The position numbers and the translations under genes are program-made. 64,000 nt of DNA from Candidatus Poribacteria bacterium (lineage in GTDB: Bacteria > Poribacteria > WGA-4E > GCA-2687025), in NCBI GenBank assembly GCA_018644665.1, contig JABGQA010000114.1:80708-144707 (forward strand), given 5' to 3'. The stretch's first letter is position 1; each line of letters starts with the position of its first letter. Of the stretch, positions 1 to 8,300 are shown piece by piece. Under the pieces are notes generated by a model. The model was not told the origin of the DNA. It saw only the letters and a list, made by a program, of their open reading frames with translations, and searched no databases.

Positions 1-501
1 ATCCAGTACACGTTGGACACCGCCGTGCTGACACAAGGGCCGGCGCCCGAGGAGGTCGCGAGCAACGGCTATCGCATCATCCGTCGACCACGGGACGAGG
101 GGGCCCTGATGCGATCCGCGCAGGATCTCCGCGACCGCATCCCGCGCTCCGGTTTCGAGCGTTGCTGGAACGAATTCCGCGATGAAGGCGGATACACGGT
201 CGTCGACGGCGCCACCGGCAGGGCGTACGCCGTGTATTACGGAGGCCGTCAGTTGGGGAGCGTCCTCGACCGCAAGGTGTCGACAGGGGATCGCGCCAAC
301 TACCTCGTGGTGAAGTACCTCGGGATGTCGCCCGAGCGTTACGACCGCGCGCCGGTGCTTGCGCGGCAGACGACGAGCGGGAACGTACGCGACCGGATAC
401 GCAGCGTCGCAGCGGCGATGCGGCTTCAGCGGCGTGAACGAGATATCCTCGGGGAGATGATGGCGCTCATCGCGCACCTCAAGCGCCAGGACGTGCTCTG
501 A
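1..501 (+). CDS. 3' end of an unrecognised protein (5' truncated by window edge)
   Basis: The frame is already open at base 1 and runs 167 codons to a TGA at 499-501. A TTG at base 13 could serve as a start, but nothing resembling a ribosome binding site can be assessed, so the gene probably begins before the window. The visible part is basic and hydrophilic, without a signal peptide or membrane segment. It ends in an Arg-rich helical stretch (RLQRRERDILGEMMALIAHL) that could mediate oligomerisation. I do not recognise the family and assign no function. The gene converges with the hydrolase on the opposite strand, with only 6 bp between the stop codons. Confidence 0.55.
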   Translation: MQYTLDTAVLTQGPAPEEVASNGYRIIRRPRDEGALMRSAQDLRDRIPRSGFERCWNEFRDEGGYTVVDGATGRAYAVYYGGRQLGSVLDRKVSTGDRANYLVVKYLGMSPERYDRAPVLARQTTSGNVRDRIRSVAAAMRLQRRERDILGEMMALIAHLKRQDVL

Positions 502-507
502 TACCCG

Positions 508-1185
508 CTACGCCAGCTTGCCCGCCCATTCCGACAGCACACGCGCCATCTCGACGAAGACGTCCTCGTCCGTTCCGCGCGTGCGCTTCAGGGTCTTGAA
601 GCCATGGTCGGCGGTCTGCAGTAAGTGGAGCGTGGCGCGGTCCCCAAGCTCCTCGCACACAGGGCGTAGCAGGTCTACGTCGCCCAAGCCGTCACGCGTG
701 CCGGACAAGAACAGCATGGGGACGGTGACGTCCGCCAGGTGCTCGGCGCGCTCCGTTCCCGGCTTGCCCGCCGGGTGGAGAGGGAATGCGAAGAAGGCGA
801 GTCCAGCTATGCCCTCCAGAGGCTCTTCGGCGGCGGCCATCGACGACATGCGCCCGCTGAATGAATGCCCGCCGACGAGGATGCGCGCTCCGTCGGCGAC
901 GCCGTGGGCCGTCGCGACCGCGGCCCGGATAGTCTCCTGACAGACGGCGTTCGAGTTTCTCCCGCCACCTATCTCGCTGTACGGGAAGTTGTATCGCAAG
1001 GTGGCTATACCCGCGTCGAAGCACCGCTCGGCGATGGTCTCGGCAGTTCCGCCGCGCATGTTCGCGCTCGCGCCGTGACCCAGGACGAGTAAGAACTCCA
1101 CGCCGTCGGGTCGCATGAGCAACGCGGACACCTCGCCCTTTTCCTCAGTGGCGAGAAACCTCAACTCTTCGGCTTCGTACGGCAT
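508..1185 (-). CDS. Alpha/beta hydrolase (Tex30/KANL3-like or dienelactone-hydrolase-like)
   Basis: A 225-residue cytoplasmic alpha/beta-hydrolase with no signal peptide. An oxyanion-hole-like LGHGAS lies near residue 36, the nucleophile motif is GGHSFSG with Ser108, and Asp165 in SGTRDG and His194 in TADHG complete a plausible triad in the right order and spacing. The nucleophile elbow (G-x-S-x-S-G) and short length resemble the Tex30/KANL3 group of small hydrolases more than lipases. The substrate cannot be told from sequence. I chose the ATG at 1185, not the upstream in-frame ATG codons at 1191 and 1218, because AGAAGGG sits 6 nt before it. It is a single gene, convergent with its left neighbour and divergent from the peroxiredoxin gene on its right. 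Confidence 0.8.
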   Translation of the reverse strand: MPYEAEELRFLATEEKGEVSALLMRPDGVEFLLVLGHGASANMRGGTAETIAERCFDAGIATLRYNFPYSEIGGGRNSNAVCQETIRAAVATAHGVADGARILVGGHSFSGRMSSMAAAEEPLEGIAGLAFFAFPLHPAGKPGTERAEHLADVTVPMLFLSGTRDGLGDVDLLRPVCEELGDRATLHLLQTADHGFKTLKRTRGTDEDVFVEMARVLSEWAGKLA

Positions 1186-1570
1186 GTTCATCCCTTCTGT
1201 TTGGCGCCCGGTTCGCACCGCACACTACCGTTATAGGGCCACGAAGCGATGCCACACGCCGTTACGGCCGACGACGCCCAGTGCAGGGCGCGCTCAGTTG
1301 GGCCTGTCCGCTGGGATCAGGCCGACGTCGAATCGCGCTGCCCCGGAACGGCCCGACAGCCGAGCGCGCTCTGGGTCCCATCCGGCGACCATGAGAACGT
1401 GTTGAGGCTATTGGTGGAGGCCCGCCGCGAGCTTTCGCGAACTACATCTCGCGGAACATCTCGTCGGAACAGCAGGAAGTAGTAGAATGCCAAGTGCGGA
1501 TGTGTGCGGCTGCCTGACGGGCATTGGACCAAGGCGGGGCTTCGCAAATCATAAGGGGGGTCGGTTAAGG
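1186..1570. other. Intergenic region between divergent genes, 385 bp
   Basis: This is the divergent spacer between the hydrolase and the peroxiredoxin lipoprotein, so it should hold promoters for both. I see no convincing -35/-10 pair. Around 1432-1476 there is a short run of imperfect TCTCG(C)GGAACA-like direct repeats of unknown meaning. AAGGGGGG at 1552-1559 may serve as the ribosome binding site of the downstream gene. Confidence 0.4.
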
Positions 1571-2443
1571 ATGCGTCTGTTCTTGCGGCTGCTGCTCGTC
1601 CTCTCCGCGGTGGGGTGGTTCGTTGCGTGTAGCTCGGACTCCGAGATGCCCCTCGATGGCGAACCGGACGACACGACAATGTACGCCGAGGTCTCTGGGT
1701 CAGTCGTTGCCGCCGAGGGCGGCGCGGTGGCCCGTGCTTCGGTGCAGTTGATCTCCTCTGCCGAGACTCTCGCTACCACCACCGGGCCCGACGGCGGGTT
1801 CGTGTTCGCCAAGGTATCGGCGCCGGGCGCGTGGACGCTCAAAGTTGTCGCGGAGAGGTTCGAGACGTTCACGCAGGCCCTGGACGATCTCGGCCTCGGC
1901 GAAGCTCGCGAGATCGACGTTACGCTCGTTCCGGTACCCGTTGAGCAACCAGATGACCCGGGCCCTGCTATCGAAACCGGGTCCGACGTCGGCCAGATGG
2001 CTCCGGAGTTCGCCCTGCCCGATATCGACGGCAACCTCGTTACGCTGTCGAGCTACCGCGGCAAGAGTCATGTCCTCGTGGCGTTTCACCGGGGCGTCTT
2101 CTGACCCGTGTGTCCTGCGCAGCTGGGTCAGCTGCTAACTCCGCACTACGACGAAGTGAAGGCATTTGACGGGGAAATCCTTGCGCTGAGCCACGAGACC
2201 GTGGCGAACAATCAGGCGCTAACGGACAAGCATGGCGTGCCGTTCCCGATGCTGTCGGACACCGCGCGCCAGTCGATCCGAGATTACGACACCGCCGACC
2301 CGTTGCTTGGGATCGCGAAGATCGCCTTCTTCCTCGTTGACCAGGACGGCATCATCCGCTGGAAGTCGACAGACCACTCGAACGTCGATCCGAACGACCT
2401 GCCTGAGTGGGAAGCGATTCAGCAGGCGTTCGAGGAGCTATAG
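1571..2443 (+). CDS. Peroxiredoxin-like lipoprotein with in-frame UGA at the peroxidatic Cys (probable selenoprotein)
   Basis: Read through the TGA at 2102-2104, this encodes 290 residues. A lipoprotein signal peptide with lipobox FVAC comes first (lipidated Cys near residue 21), then a carboxypeptidase-regulatory-like beta-sandwich (about 37-120), then an AhpC/TSA thioredoxin-fold domain (about 138-290). The TGA is codon 178, in FHRGVF-U-PVC-PAQL, exactly where related peroxiredoxins have the peroxidatic Cys of their CxxC-type motif; the second Cys (181) is present. Homology runs without a gap on both sides of the TGA in one frame. A perfect 7-bp hairpin with a GGT loop follows 14 nt downstream, as expected of a bacterial SECIS element. 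The ATG at 1571 starts the signal peptide. Expected role: envelope-anchored peroxide or thiol reduction. The alternative is a nonsense-mutated pseudogene. Confidence 0.78.
2119..2135 (+). promoter_or_regulatory. Putative bacterial SECIS hairpin
   Basis: GCAGCTG (2119-2125) and CAGCTGC (2129-2135) pair perfectly around the three-base loop GGT (2126-2128). The stem starts 14 nt after the UGA and the loop starts 22 nt after it. Known bacterial SECIS elements have an apical loop roughly 16-37 nt after UGA with a G among the first loop bases, and this fits. The hairpin lies inside the coding sequence, as bacterial SECIS elements do. Confidence 0.65.
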
Positions 2444-2449
2444 CCGGGA

Positions 2450-2480
2450 CAGGAACCGCGCTATGCCTCTGCGGTTCCTG
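2450..2480 (+). terminator. Terminator-like hairpin after the peroxiredoxin gene
   Basis: CAGGAACCGC (2450-2459) and GCGGTTCCTG (2471-2480) form a perfect 10-bp stem with an 11-nt loop, starting 7 nt after the TAG stop codon. There is no T-tract, so it is either a weak intrinsic terminator or an mRNA-stabilising hairpin. It may also act on the convergent gene ending at 2527. Confidence 0.5.
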
Positions 2481-2526
2481 CGAATGCAGACCCGAGAGTG
2501 GATAGCCGCGGACCGATGGCGTCAGG

Positions 2527-3051
2527 CTAGCTCGACCCACGGTCAAGCGTAGGGGTGAAGAGCGTGGGACACCAACGGCGGAAGAACCACGCCGCGCCCC
2601 AATCTCGCCGGTCAGGGGACAGGACGTATTGCCCGCGTCCCATGAAGCGTCCAAGCGCGTAGAAGCCGTACGCGCGCGACCCGATGGCGACAAGGCCGAA
2701 GGCGTCGCGCCCGCCGATGGCGACGACACCGAACGAATTCACGCCACCAATGGCTAGCAGCCCGCAGCCGTTGACGCCGCCCACCGACACGACGCCCAGC
2801 GAGTTCACGCCACCGGCGACGAGGACGCCCAACGCGTTGATCCCACCGACAGCGAGGATGCCGACGGCGTTTATGCCGACCGCGATGGGGCCGACAGCGT
2901 TGAAGTCGACGTGCAAGAGCCCAGTCGCGTGACCGGCGAAGAGCGTGGCGGCGGCGATCGCGGCGGCCCCGACGGCCGGCAGACCGAGAACGCCCTTTCG
3001 CGTCACCCCCCACGGCACGCGGTCGAACAGCACTTTACCGATGTTCTGCAC
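2527..3051 (-). CDS. Gly-rich 11-residue-repeat hydrophobic protein
   Basis: A 174-residue protein whose centre (about residues 37-130) consists of at least six consecutive 11-residue repeats of the form G-[VI]-N-[AS]-x-G-[VL]-[VL]-x-[VI]-G, for example GINALGVLVAG and GVNSFGVVAIG. The N-terminal 35 residues contain a hydrophobic helix (VLGLPAVGAAAIAAATLFAG). The C-terminus is aromatic and basic. I chose the GTG start at 3051 because GGAG lies 8 nt upstream; an ORF extending to 3225 has an implausible Arg/His-rich N-terminus. The repeat is uniformly apolar with Asn at a fixed place, which suggests either a membrane-embedded array or a small solenoid. Similar repeats occur in uncharacterised bacterial proteins, and no function is known to me. 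Confidence 0.6.
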   Translation of the reverse strand: MQNIGKVLFDRVPWGVTRKGVLGLPAVGAAAIAAATLFAGHATGLLHVDFNAVGPIAVGINAVGILAVGGINALGVLVAGGVNSLGVVSVGGVNGCGLLAIGGVNSFGVVAIGGRDAFGLVAIGSRAYGFYALGRFMGRGQYVLSPDRRDWGAAWFFRRWCPTLFTPTLDRGSS

Positions 3052-3202
3052 AGTCGCGTCTCCAGTGTCGCGTCTGTGGGGATGATGGACCAGGGCCCAT
3101 CGGCATGCAAATCGCTGCCGCATCGGCAGCCGATCGACCTGCGACTCGGAACGCGCTCCGCCGAGCCAACAATGCGCCGCCCGTGACCGGCAACGAGTCG
3201 CG

Positions 3203-3963
3203 TACGACGGCCGCGTCGCCGGCATCCGCGTTCAGACGGAACAGCACCCCCTCGATCGTGAGCCTGATATGACGGTTGTTGCCCAAACGGAAGACGGTCT
3301 TGGGGCGGTGCGTTTGGTGGAATGCCTCGCCCCCGATGTGCTACTCCTTGGTGTAGGGTTACCGGACCTCGACGGCGTGGAGGTCCTGGAACGCCTTCGC
3401 CATCGTGGGAGCCACACGAAGGCGCTGGTCGTCACCATGCATCGTGGCATCGGCATCCTACGCAGCGGATGCACGCCGGCGCGAGCGGGTACGTCACCAA
3501 GGGCGCGGTAGGTGACGAACTCGTGCGAGGCATCCGAGCCGTGCTCGCGGGTGAGACGTTCGTGGACGCGGCCCTCGCACAGGAAGCCGTCAAGCGCCTT
3601 GTCACCGGCATGCCCGTGAACGCCCCTGCTTCGCCGTCGACGCCGTTGAGCGCGCGGGAACTCGACGTACTGCGATGGATCGTGTAGCGATACGCCAACA
3701 AGGAAGCGGCCGAGCACCTTGGCCTTTCCACCAAGACAGTCGATACCTACACGCAACGCATGGCGCAGGAACTCGGACTGCGGACGCGGGCGGGTCTCGT
3801 CGCCTACGCGCGTCAAACGGGCATACTGGGAGACGGCTACACGCCTGACCCGGGAGCGGGTGACCGTTGGAGGCGCCCCGCAGCTCGCTCGCCGCGACCC
3901 GTCCGCGTGAGGCACGAACGCCGCTGTCGTCGATTCGAGGAGGCGGGGCTGGTTACTTCATGA
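3203..3963 (+). pseudogene. Decayed NarL/FixJ-type response regulator
   Basis: Receiver-domain similarity starts near 3203 (IRVQTEQHPLDREPDMTVVA) but lacks the segment that normally follows HPLxRE. It continues through APDVLLLGVGLPDLDG, where the phosphoacceptor Asp of the usual LMDIxMP motif is Gly. A frameshift between about 3440 and 3465 moves the sequence to another frame (MHAGASGYVTKGA). A TAG at 3685-3687 then interrupts the LuxR helix-turn-helix (ELDVLRWIV-stop-RYANKEAAEHLGLS). The remaining HTH reads on in the same frame to a TGA at 3961-3963 that overlaps the kinase start codon as ATGA. A deletion, a missing Asp, a frameshift and a nonsense codon together argue for a pseudogene, not sequencing error. 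The ATGA overlap shows it was the kinase's cognate regulator. Confidence 0.75.
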
Positions 3964-5009
3964 ACCGTGCAACTCGCGGGTCTCAGGCCGCGCCTGAACA
4001 CATGGACGGGCCAATCGAGGTCGAGCGGCCATGGCCCGTCATCCCTCCCATCGTCGCGCTGGCTGTATTGATAGTCTTAGCGGCCCTGGCCTCGGTCGCC
4101 GACGTGTACGAGCGCGTCGCCGTGTGGACCCGCGCGCACGAGCATTGGGAGTTGGATGAACTGGTCATCACCTTGGCGCTCTGGCTGCCGGCCTTCCTGG
4201 CGTACACGTATCTGCACATGAGGCGTAGGCGGTATCTCCGCGCGTACAACAGCCTGCTCGAACAACGCGTCGAGAGCCGCACGGCCGACCTCTCGCACGC
4301 AAATGCGATGCTGAGTCAGGCGCGTGGAGAGCGCTCCCAACTGCTTCAGCAAATCCTGGCGGCACAGGAAATGGAGCGCGCGCGCCTCTCCCGCGAACTC
4401 CACGACCAGTTGGGTCAGGTCCTCAGCTATATGCTGGTCGGCCTCCGCCTGACCAAGGACGAGGACATTTCGGCGAAAGCAGCCGAACACATATCGAAGC
4501 TGTCGGACCTGACGAGGGAGGCCCTCGAGGACGTTCGCTCGCTGGCCGTCGACCTCCATCCGGCCTCGCTTGAGCACCTGGGGCTCGTCGAGGCCATCGA
4601 GCAGGAAGTCCGCCGGATCGCCGCGGACCTCCCGCTCGACATCGAGGTCTGCGTAGGCGAGCCTCGCGACTTCCCGGTCGGGCCGGCCGTACAGATCACG
4701 CTCTACCGAGTCACGCTGGCCGCGTTCGCCAACATCGTACGGCACGCGGACGCGCACAACGTCCGCATATCGATCCAACACGAAGACGACCGCATCCGAC
4801 TCGACATCGAGGACGACGGCGTCGGGTTCGATGTCGAATCCACGATGCGCGGCGCCGTCGAGGACCGGTTCGGACTCCTGGCGATGGAGGAGCGGATGGA
4901 GGCCGTCGGAGGCACGATCGCCGTTCACTCGCGTCCGGGCCACGGGGCCACGGTGTCCCTCGAGACGCCCGCGGGAACCGTGGACTCGGCCGATGAGCAC
5001 GCCACATAG
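3960..5009 (+). CDS. Sensor histidine kinase, NarX/DesK (HisKA_3) family
   Basis: 349 residues. There are two membrane helices (about 29-46 and 68-85) with a short loop and no large sensor domain. A coiled coil (about 95-145), then the HisKA_3 dimerisation domain with phosphoacceptor His148 in ERARLSRELHDQLGQ, then an HATPase_c domain. The N-box Asn is residue 258 (AAFANIVRHAD), the G1 box DDGVGF is at 285-290, and the GLLAM segment is near 305. The catalytic residues all look intact. The ATG at 3960 overlaps the stop of the response-regulator remnant (ATGA), so the pair was translationally coupled. Because the adjacent regulator is broken, the kinase must be an orphan, use another regulator, or be on its way to loss. 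The signal is unknown. Confidence 0.85.
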   Translation: MNRATRGSQAAPEHMDGPIEVERPWPVIPPIVALAVLIVLAALASVADVYERVAVWTRAHEHWELDELVITLALWLPAFLAYTYLHMRRRRYLRAYNSLLEQRVESRTADLSHANAMLSQARGERSQLLQQILAAQEMERARLSRELHDQLGQVLSYMLVGLRLTKDEDISAKAAEHISKLSDLTREALEDVRSLAVDLHPASLEHLGLVEAIEQEVRRIAADLPLDIEVCVGEPRDFPVGPAVQITLYRVTLAAFANIVRHADAHNVRISIQHEDDRIRLDIEDDGVGFDVESTMRGAVEDRFGLLAMEERMEAVGGTIAVHSRPGHGATVSLETPAGTVDSADEHAT

Positions 5010-5381
5010 ACCTGGCCTCGCCCACGTAAGACGCGCATGCCTACGTCCTGAGCGGTCGTCACGGACACGGGCCTGTCGGCCGTAGCCGCGTGCGCGTGGA
5101 ACCGATGAATCACACTCTTGCCGGGCAGGATGGAGCGCTGGTTGTGGCGTCAAGCCACGGTCGTGCGGCCGCAGGCGCCGCAACCCGTGGGTGACGTGGG
5201 CATGCCCGTGAATGCCCGCCGCTGGACGCCATCCGGCTCAGTCGATAGAATGCGGGGTGCAGGGCGAAGGAGCGATCGCCCCGACAAGGTCGGCGCTGAC
5301 GCGCCTCGGATCGTGCGGCTCCGTGTGGATGGCGTCAGCTCGCAGGAATCCTGTGGCCGATCACCGGTAGGAGGGTTGTGC
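5010..5381. other. Intergenic region, 372 bp
   Basis: No gene is supported here. The frame of the downstream lipoprotein stays open upstream to 5118, but that stretch is Arg/Pro-rich with no ribosome binding site and precedes a clear signal peptide, so I treat it as non-coding. No clear promoter or terminator is visible. Confidence 0.4.
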
Positions 5382-8300
5382 ATGCGTCGTGTGGTCAATT
5401 CGTGCGCTTTGGCGATGGTCGTCTCCTGCCTGGTGATGTTGTATGGCTGCGCCGAGCCCGTCGTCGAAGGTGGAGACTGGCCCATGTGGCGGTACGGCGC
5501 CAACCGAGTCGCCGCGACCCCACACGGCCTGCCGGACCAGCTCCACCTGCAGTGGGTCCACCACTACACACCGCAGAAGCCCACGTGGGACGACCCGCTG
5601 AACCAGGATCTCATGCAGTTCGGCAAGGTCCGCGAGCCCGTAGTCGTGGGCGGACTGCTCTACCTCGCCTCAAGCGTGAACGACCGCGTCGACGCGCTCG
5701 ACGTTCGCACCGGCAAGACGCGATGGTCCTTCTACACGAACGGCCCCGTTCGATTGCCCCCCGTCGCCGAGGACGGGCGCGTGTACGTCGTCTCCGATGA
5801 CGGCTACCTCTACTGCCTAGACGGCCGGAGCGGGGACCTCGTGTGGAAGTTCCTCGGTGCTCCGTCCGAGCGCCGCATCATCGGCAACGAGCGGCTGATA
5901 TCTAGCTGGCCCGCCCGCGGCGGACCCGTGTTGGCAGACGACGTCGTCTACTTCGCGGCCGGGATCTGGCCGTTCATGGGCGTGTTCATCTACGCTGTGG
6001 ACGCGACCACGGGCGAGGAAGTCTGGCGCAGCGACAACACCGGCTCGAAGCACATGATCCAGCCGCACAACGCGCCCTCCTTCGGAGGCGTGGCGCCGCA
6101 GGGGGCTCTCGTCGTCCAGGGCGACAAGCTGCTGGTGCCCGGCGGCCGCTCCGTCCCCGCCGTCTTCGACAGACACACGGGCGTGATGGAGTACTACCAC
6201 CTTTCGAAGTATCCCGGCGGAGCGTTCACCTGCGCTCTCGGGGACTTCTTCGTCAACTACCATCGCGACCTCTCGACCACGCTGTTCGATCTGAATACCG
6301 GCAACTTCGTGCTCACCAGCTTCGGGAACGTCCCGGTGATGACCGACGAGGCGCTCTACTGCATGGGCGATATCGTCAAGGCGTTCGATTACGCCAACCT
6401 CCGACTCGAATCGCATCAGGAAGAAGTGATCGACAAGGACACGCGGGAGGCCAAGACGGTCACCAAGGAGGAGTGGAAGCTCGACCCACTCTGGGAATAC
6501 GAAATCGACGCCACGGGCGACCTCATCAAGGCCGGCGGACGTCTCTATGCCGGGGGCGCCGGCGTCGTGTCCGCTCTGAGCATCCCAACCGCTGGGCAGA
6601 CGCCCGCGCAGGCCCCGGAAGTGTCTTGGACCGCAGAGGTCGACGGCTCCGTCGCGCGCCTCGTCGCTGCCAGCAACATGCTCTTCGTAGCCACGCTCGA
6701 AGGCTCCCTGTACGCGTTCGGCGAACGGACGGGCGTCGCCAAGGTATACGGGTCGCCCAACGCGCCCGAGCCGCAGGTCGCGGCCGGTGACCGCGCGCTC
6801 GCAGACTCCGTCCTCGAGACGACCGGCATTCGAGGCGGCTACGCGATGTACTACGGCGCCCGTGACGCCGCGCTGCCCGAGGCGCTCGTACGTGGTTCCG
6901 ACCTCCGCGTGTCGGTCGTCGAGCCAGACGCGGCCAAGGCGAGCCGTTTCCGTCGAGCCTGGGACGACGCCGGCATCTACGGGTTGCGTCTGTCCGTCCA
7001 GCAGGCGGACCCGACTGAGGCGCCGACTCCCTCGTACATGTCCTCGCTCACCGTCGTGGACGAGGCCGCCGCCTCCTACGCCAGCGACGAGGGATTCCTG
7101 CGCACCGTCTTCGAGAGTCTGAGACCGTATGGCGGCGTCGCGCTGTTCCGCTCCGCGCAGACGACCTCGCCGGGTCTCGCGCAGACCATCGCGTCGCTCG
7201 ATTTGCCGAATGCCGAGGTACGGGCGGACGGCGCGGACCTCCTCCTCGTACGCGAAGGCGCGCTCCCCGGGTCCGACGACTGGACACACCAATACGGCGA
7301 CATCGCCCAGACGATCAAATCCGACGATACCCGGGTGAAGCTACCGTTGGGCGTGCTCTGGTTCGGAGGCAGCTCCAATGCCGATGTCCTGCCACGCCAC
7401 GGCCACGGCCCGCCCGAGCAGGTCATTGGCGGCCGCATGTTCATCGAGGGCATGGGCGTCATGAACGCCCGCGACGTCTACACCGGACGCGTGCTTTGGA
7501 AGCGTGATCTGCCGGGGCTCGGCGAGGGCGTCTACTGGGACGACACGTACATAGCCGACCCGCTCACCCTCAAGTACGGACAGCTCCACATACCCGGGGC
7601 CAACGCCCGTGGCGCGAACTACGTAGCCACCGAGGACAAGGTGTACATCGCCTTCGGCCGCGAATGCCTCGTCCTCGACGCCGAGACGGGGAACGACGTC
7701 GCCCGCTTCGTACTACCCACGCGCGACGGCGCTACCGAGCCCCCCGAGTGGGGATATATCGGCGTTCACGAAGACCTGCTGATCGCGGGTTCCGACTTCG
7801 TCAAGTACGGCGAGATGACCGGCCCGGACCCCGACAACACGGAGGAGCGGCGGAAGTACTGGTACGACTACGACACGACGTCCAGTCAGGGACTCGTCGT
7901 CATGGACCGCCAGAGCGGAGACGTGCTTTGGGAGCACGAGTCCCGACTCGGTCTACGCCACAGCGGGATAGTCGTTGGCGCGGGCAAGCTGTTCTGCGTC
8001 GACCAGATGCCTCCGCGCGTGCGGAAGCTCCTGAAGGACAAGGGCATCCCGGTGAGCGGCGATCCCGCCATTCTCGCCTTCGACGTGCGCACGGGCGTAC
8101 CGGCGTGGAGCGTCGACGAGGGCATCTTCGGCACATGGTTGAGCTATGCCGGTGAGCAGGACATCCTGCTACAGGCTGGCAGGCCCTCGCGCGACATGCT
8201 GCGTGACGAGCCGAACAACCGCATGTCCGCGTACCGCGGCGCCAGCGGCGACATCCTGTGGGACGAGGAGATCTCCTACGGCGAGCCGTGCATCATCCAC

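Noticed and set aside
2108..2443. Separate small gene starting at GTG 2108
   Set aside because: It would start inside the peroxiredoxin active-site motif with no ribosome binding site; homology continues without a break across the UGA.
3685..3687. TAG inside the response regulator as a possible pyrrolysine codon
   Set aside because: The same gene also has a frameshift and lacks the phosphoacceptor Asp, so decay explains it better than recoding.
5817..7292. Minus-strand open frame of 491 codons inside the PQQ lipoprotein gene
   Set aside because: Arg/Gly-rich, no family resemblance, and fully inside a well-supported sense gene.
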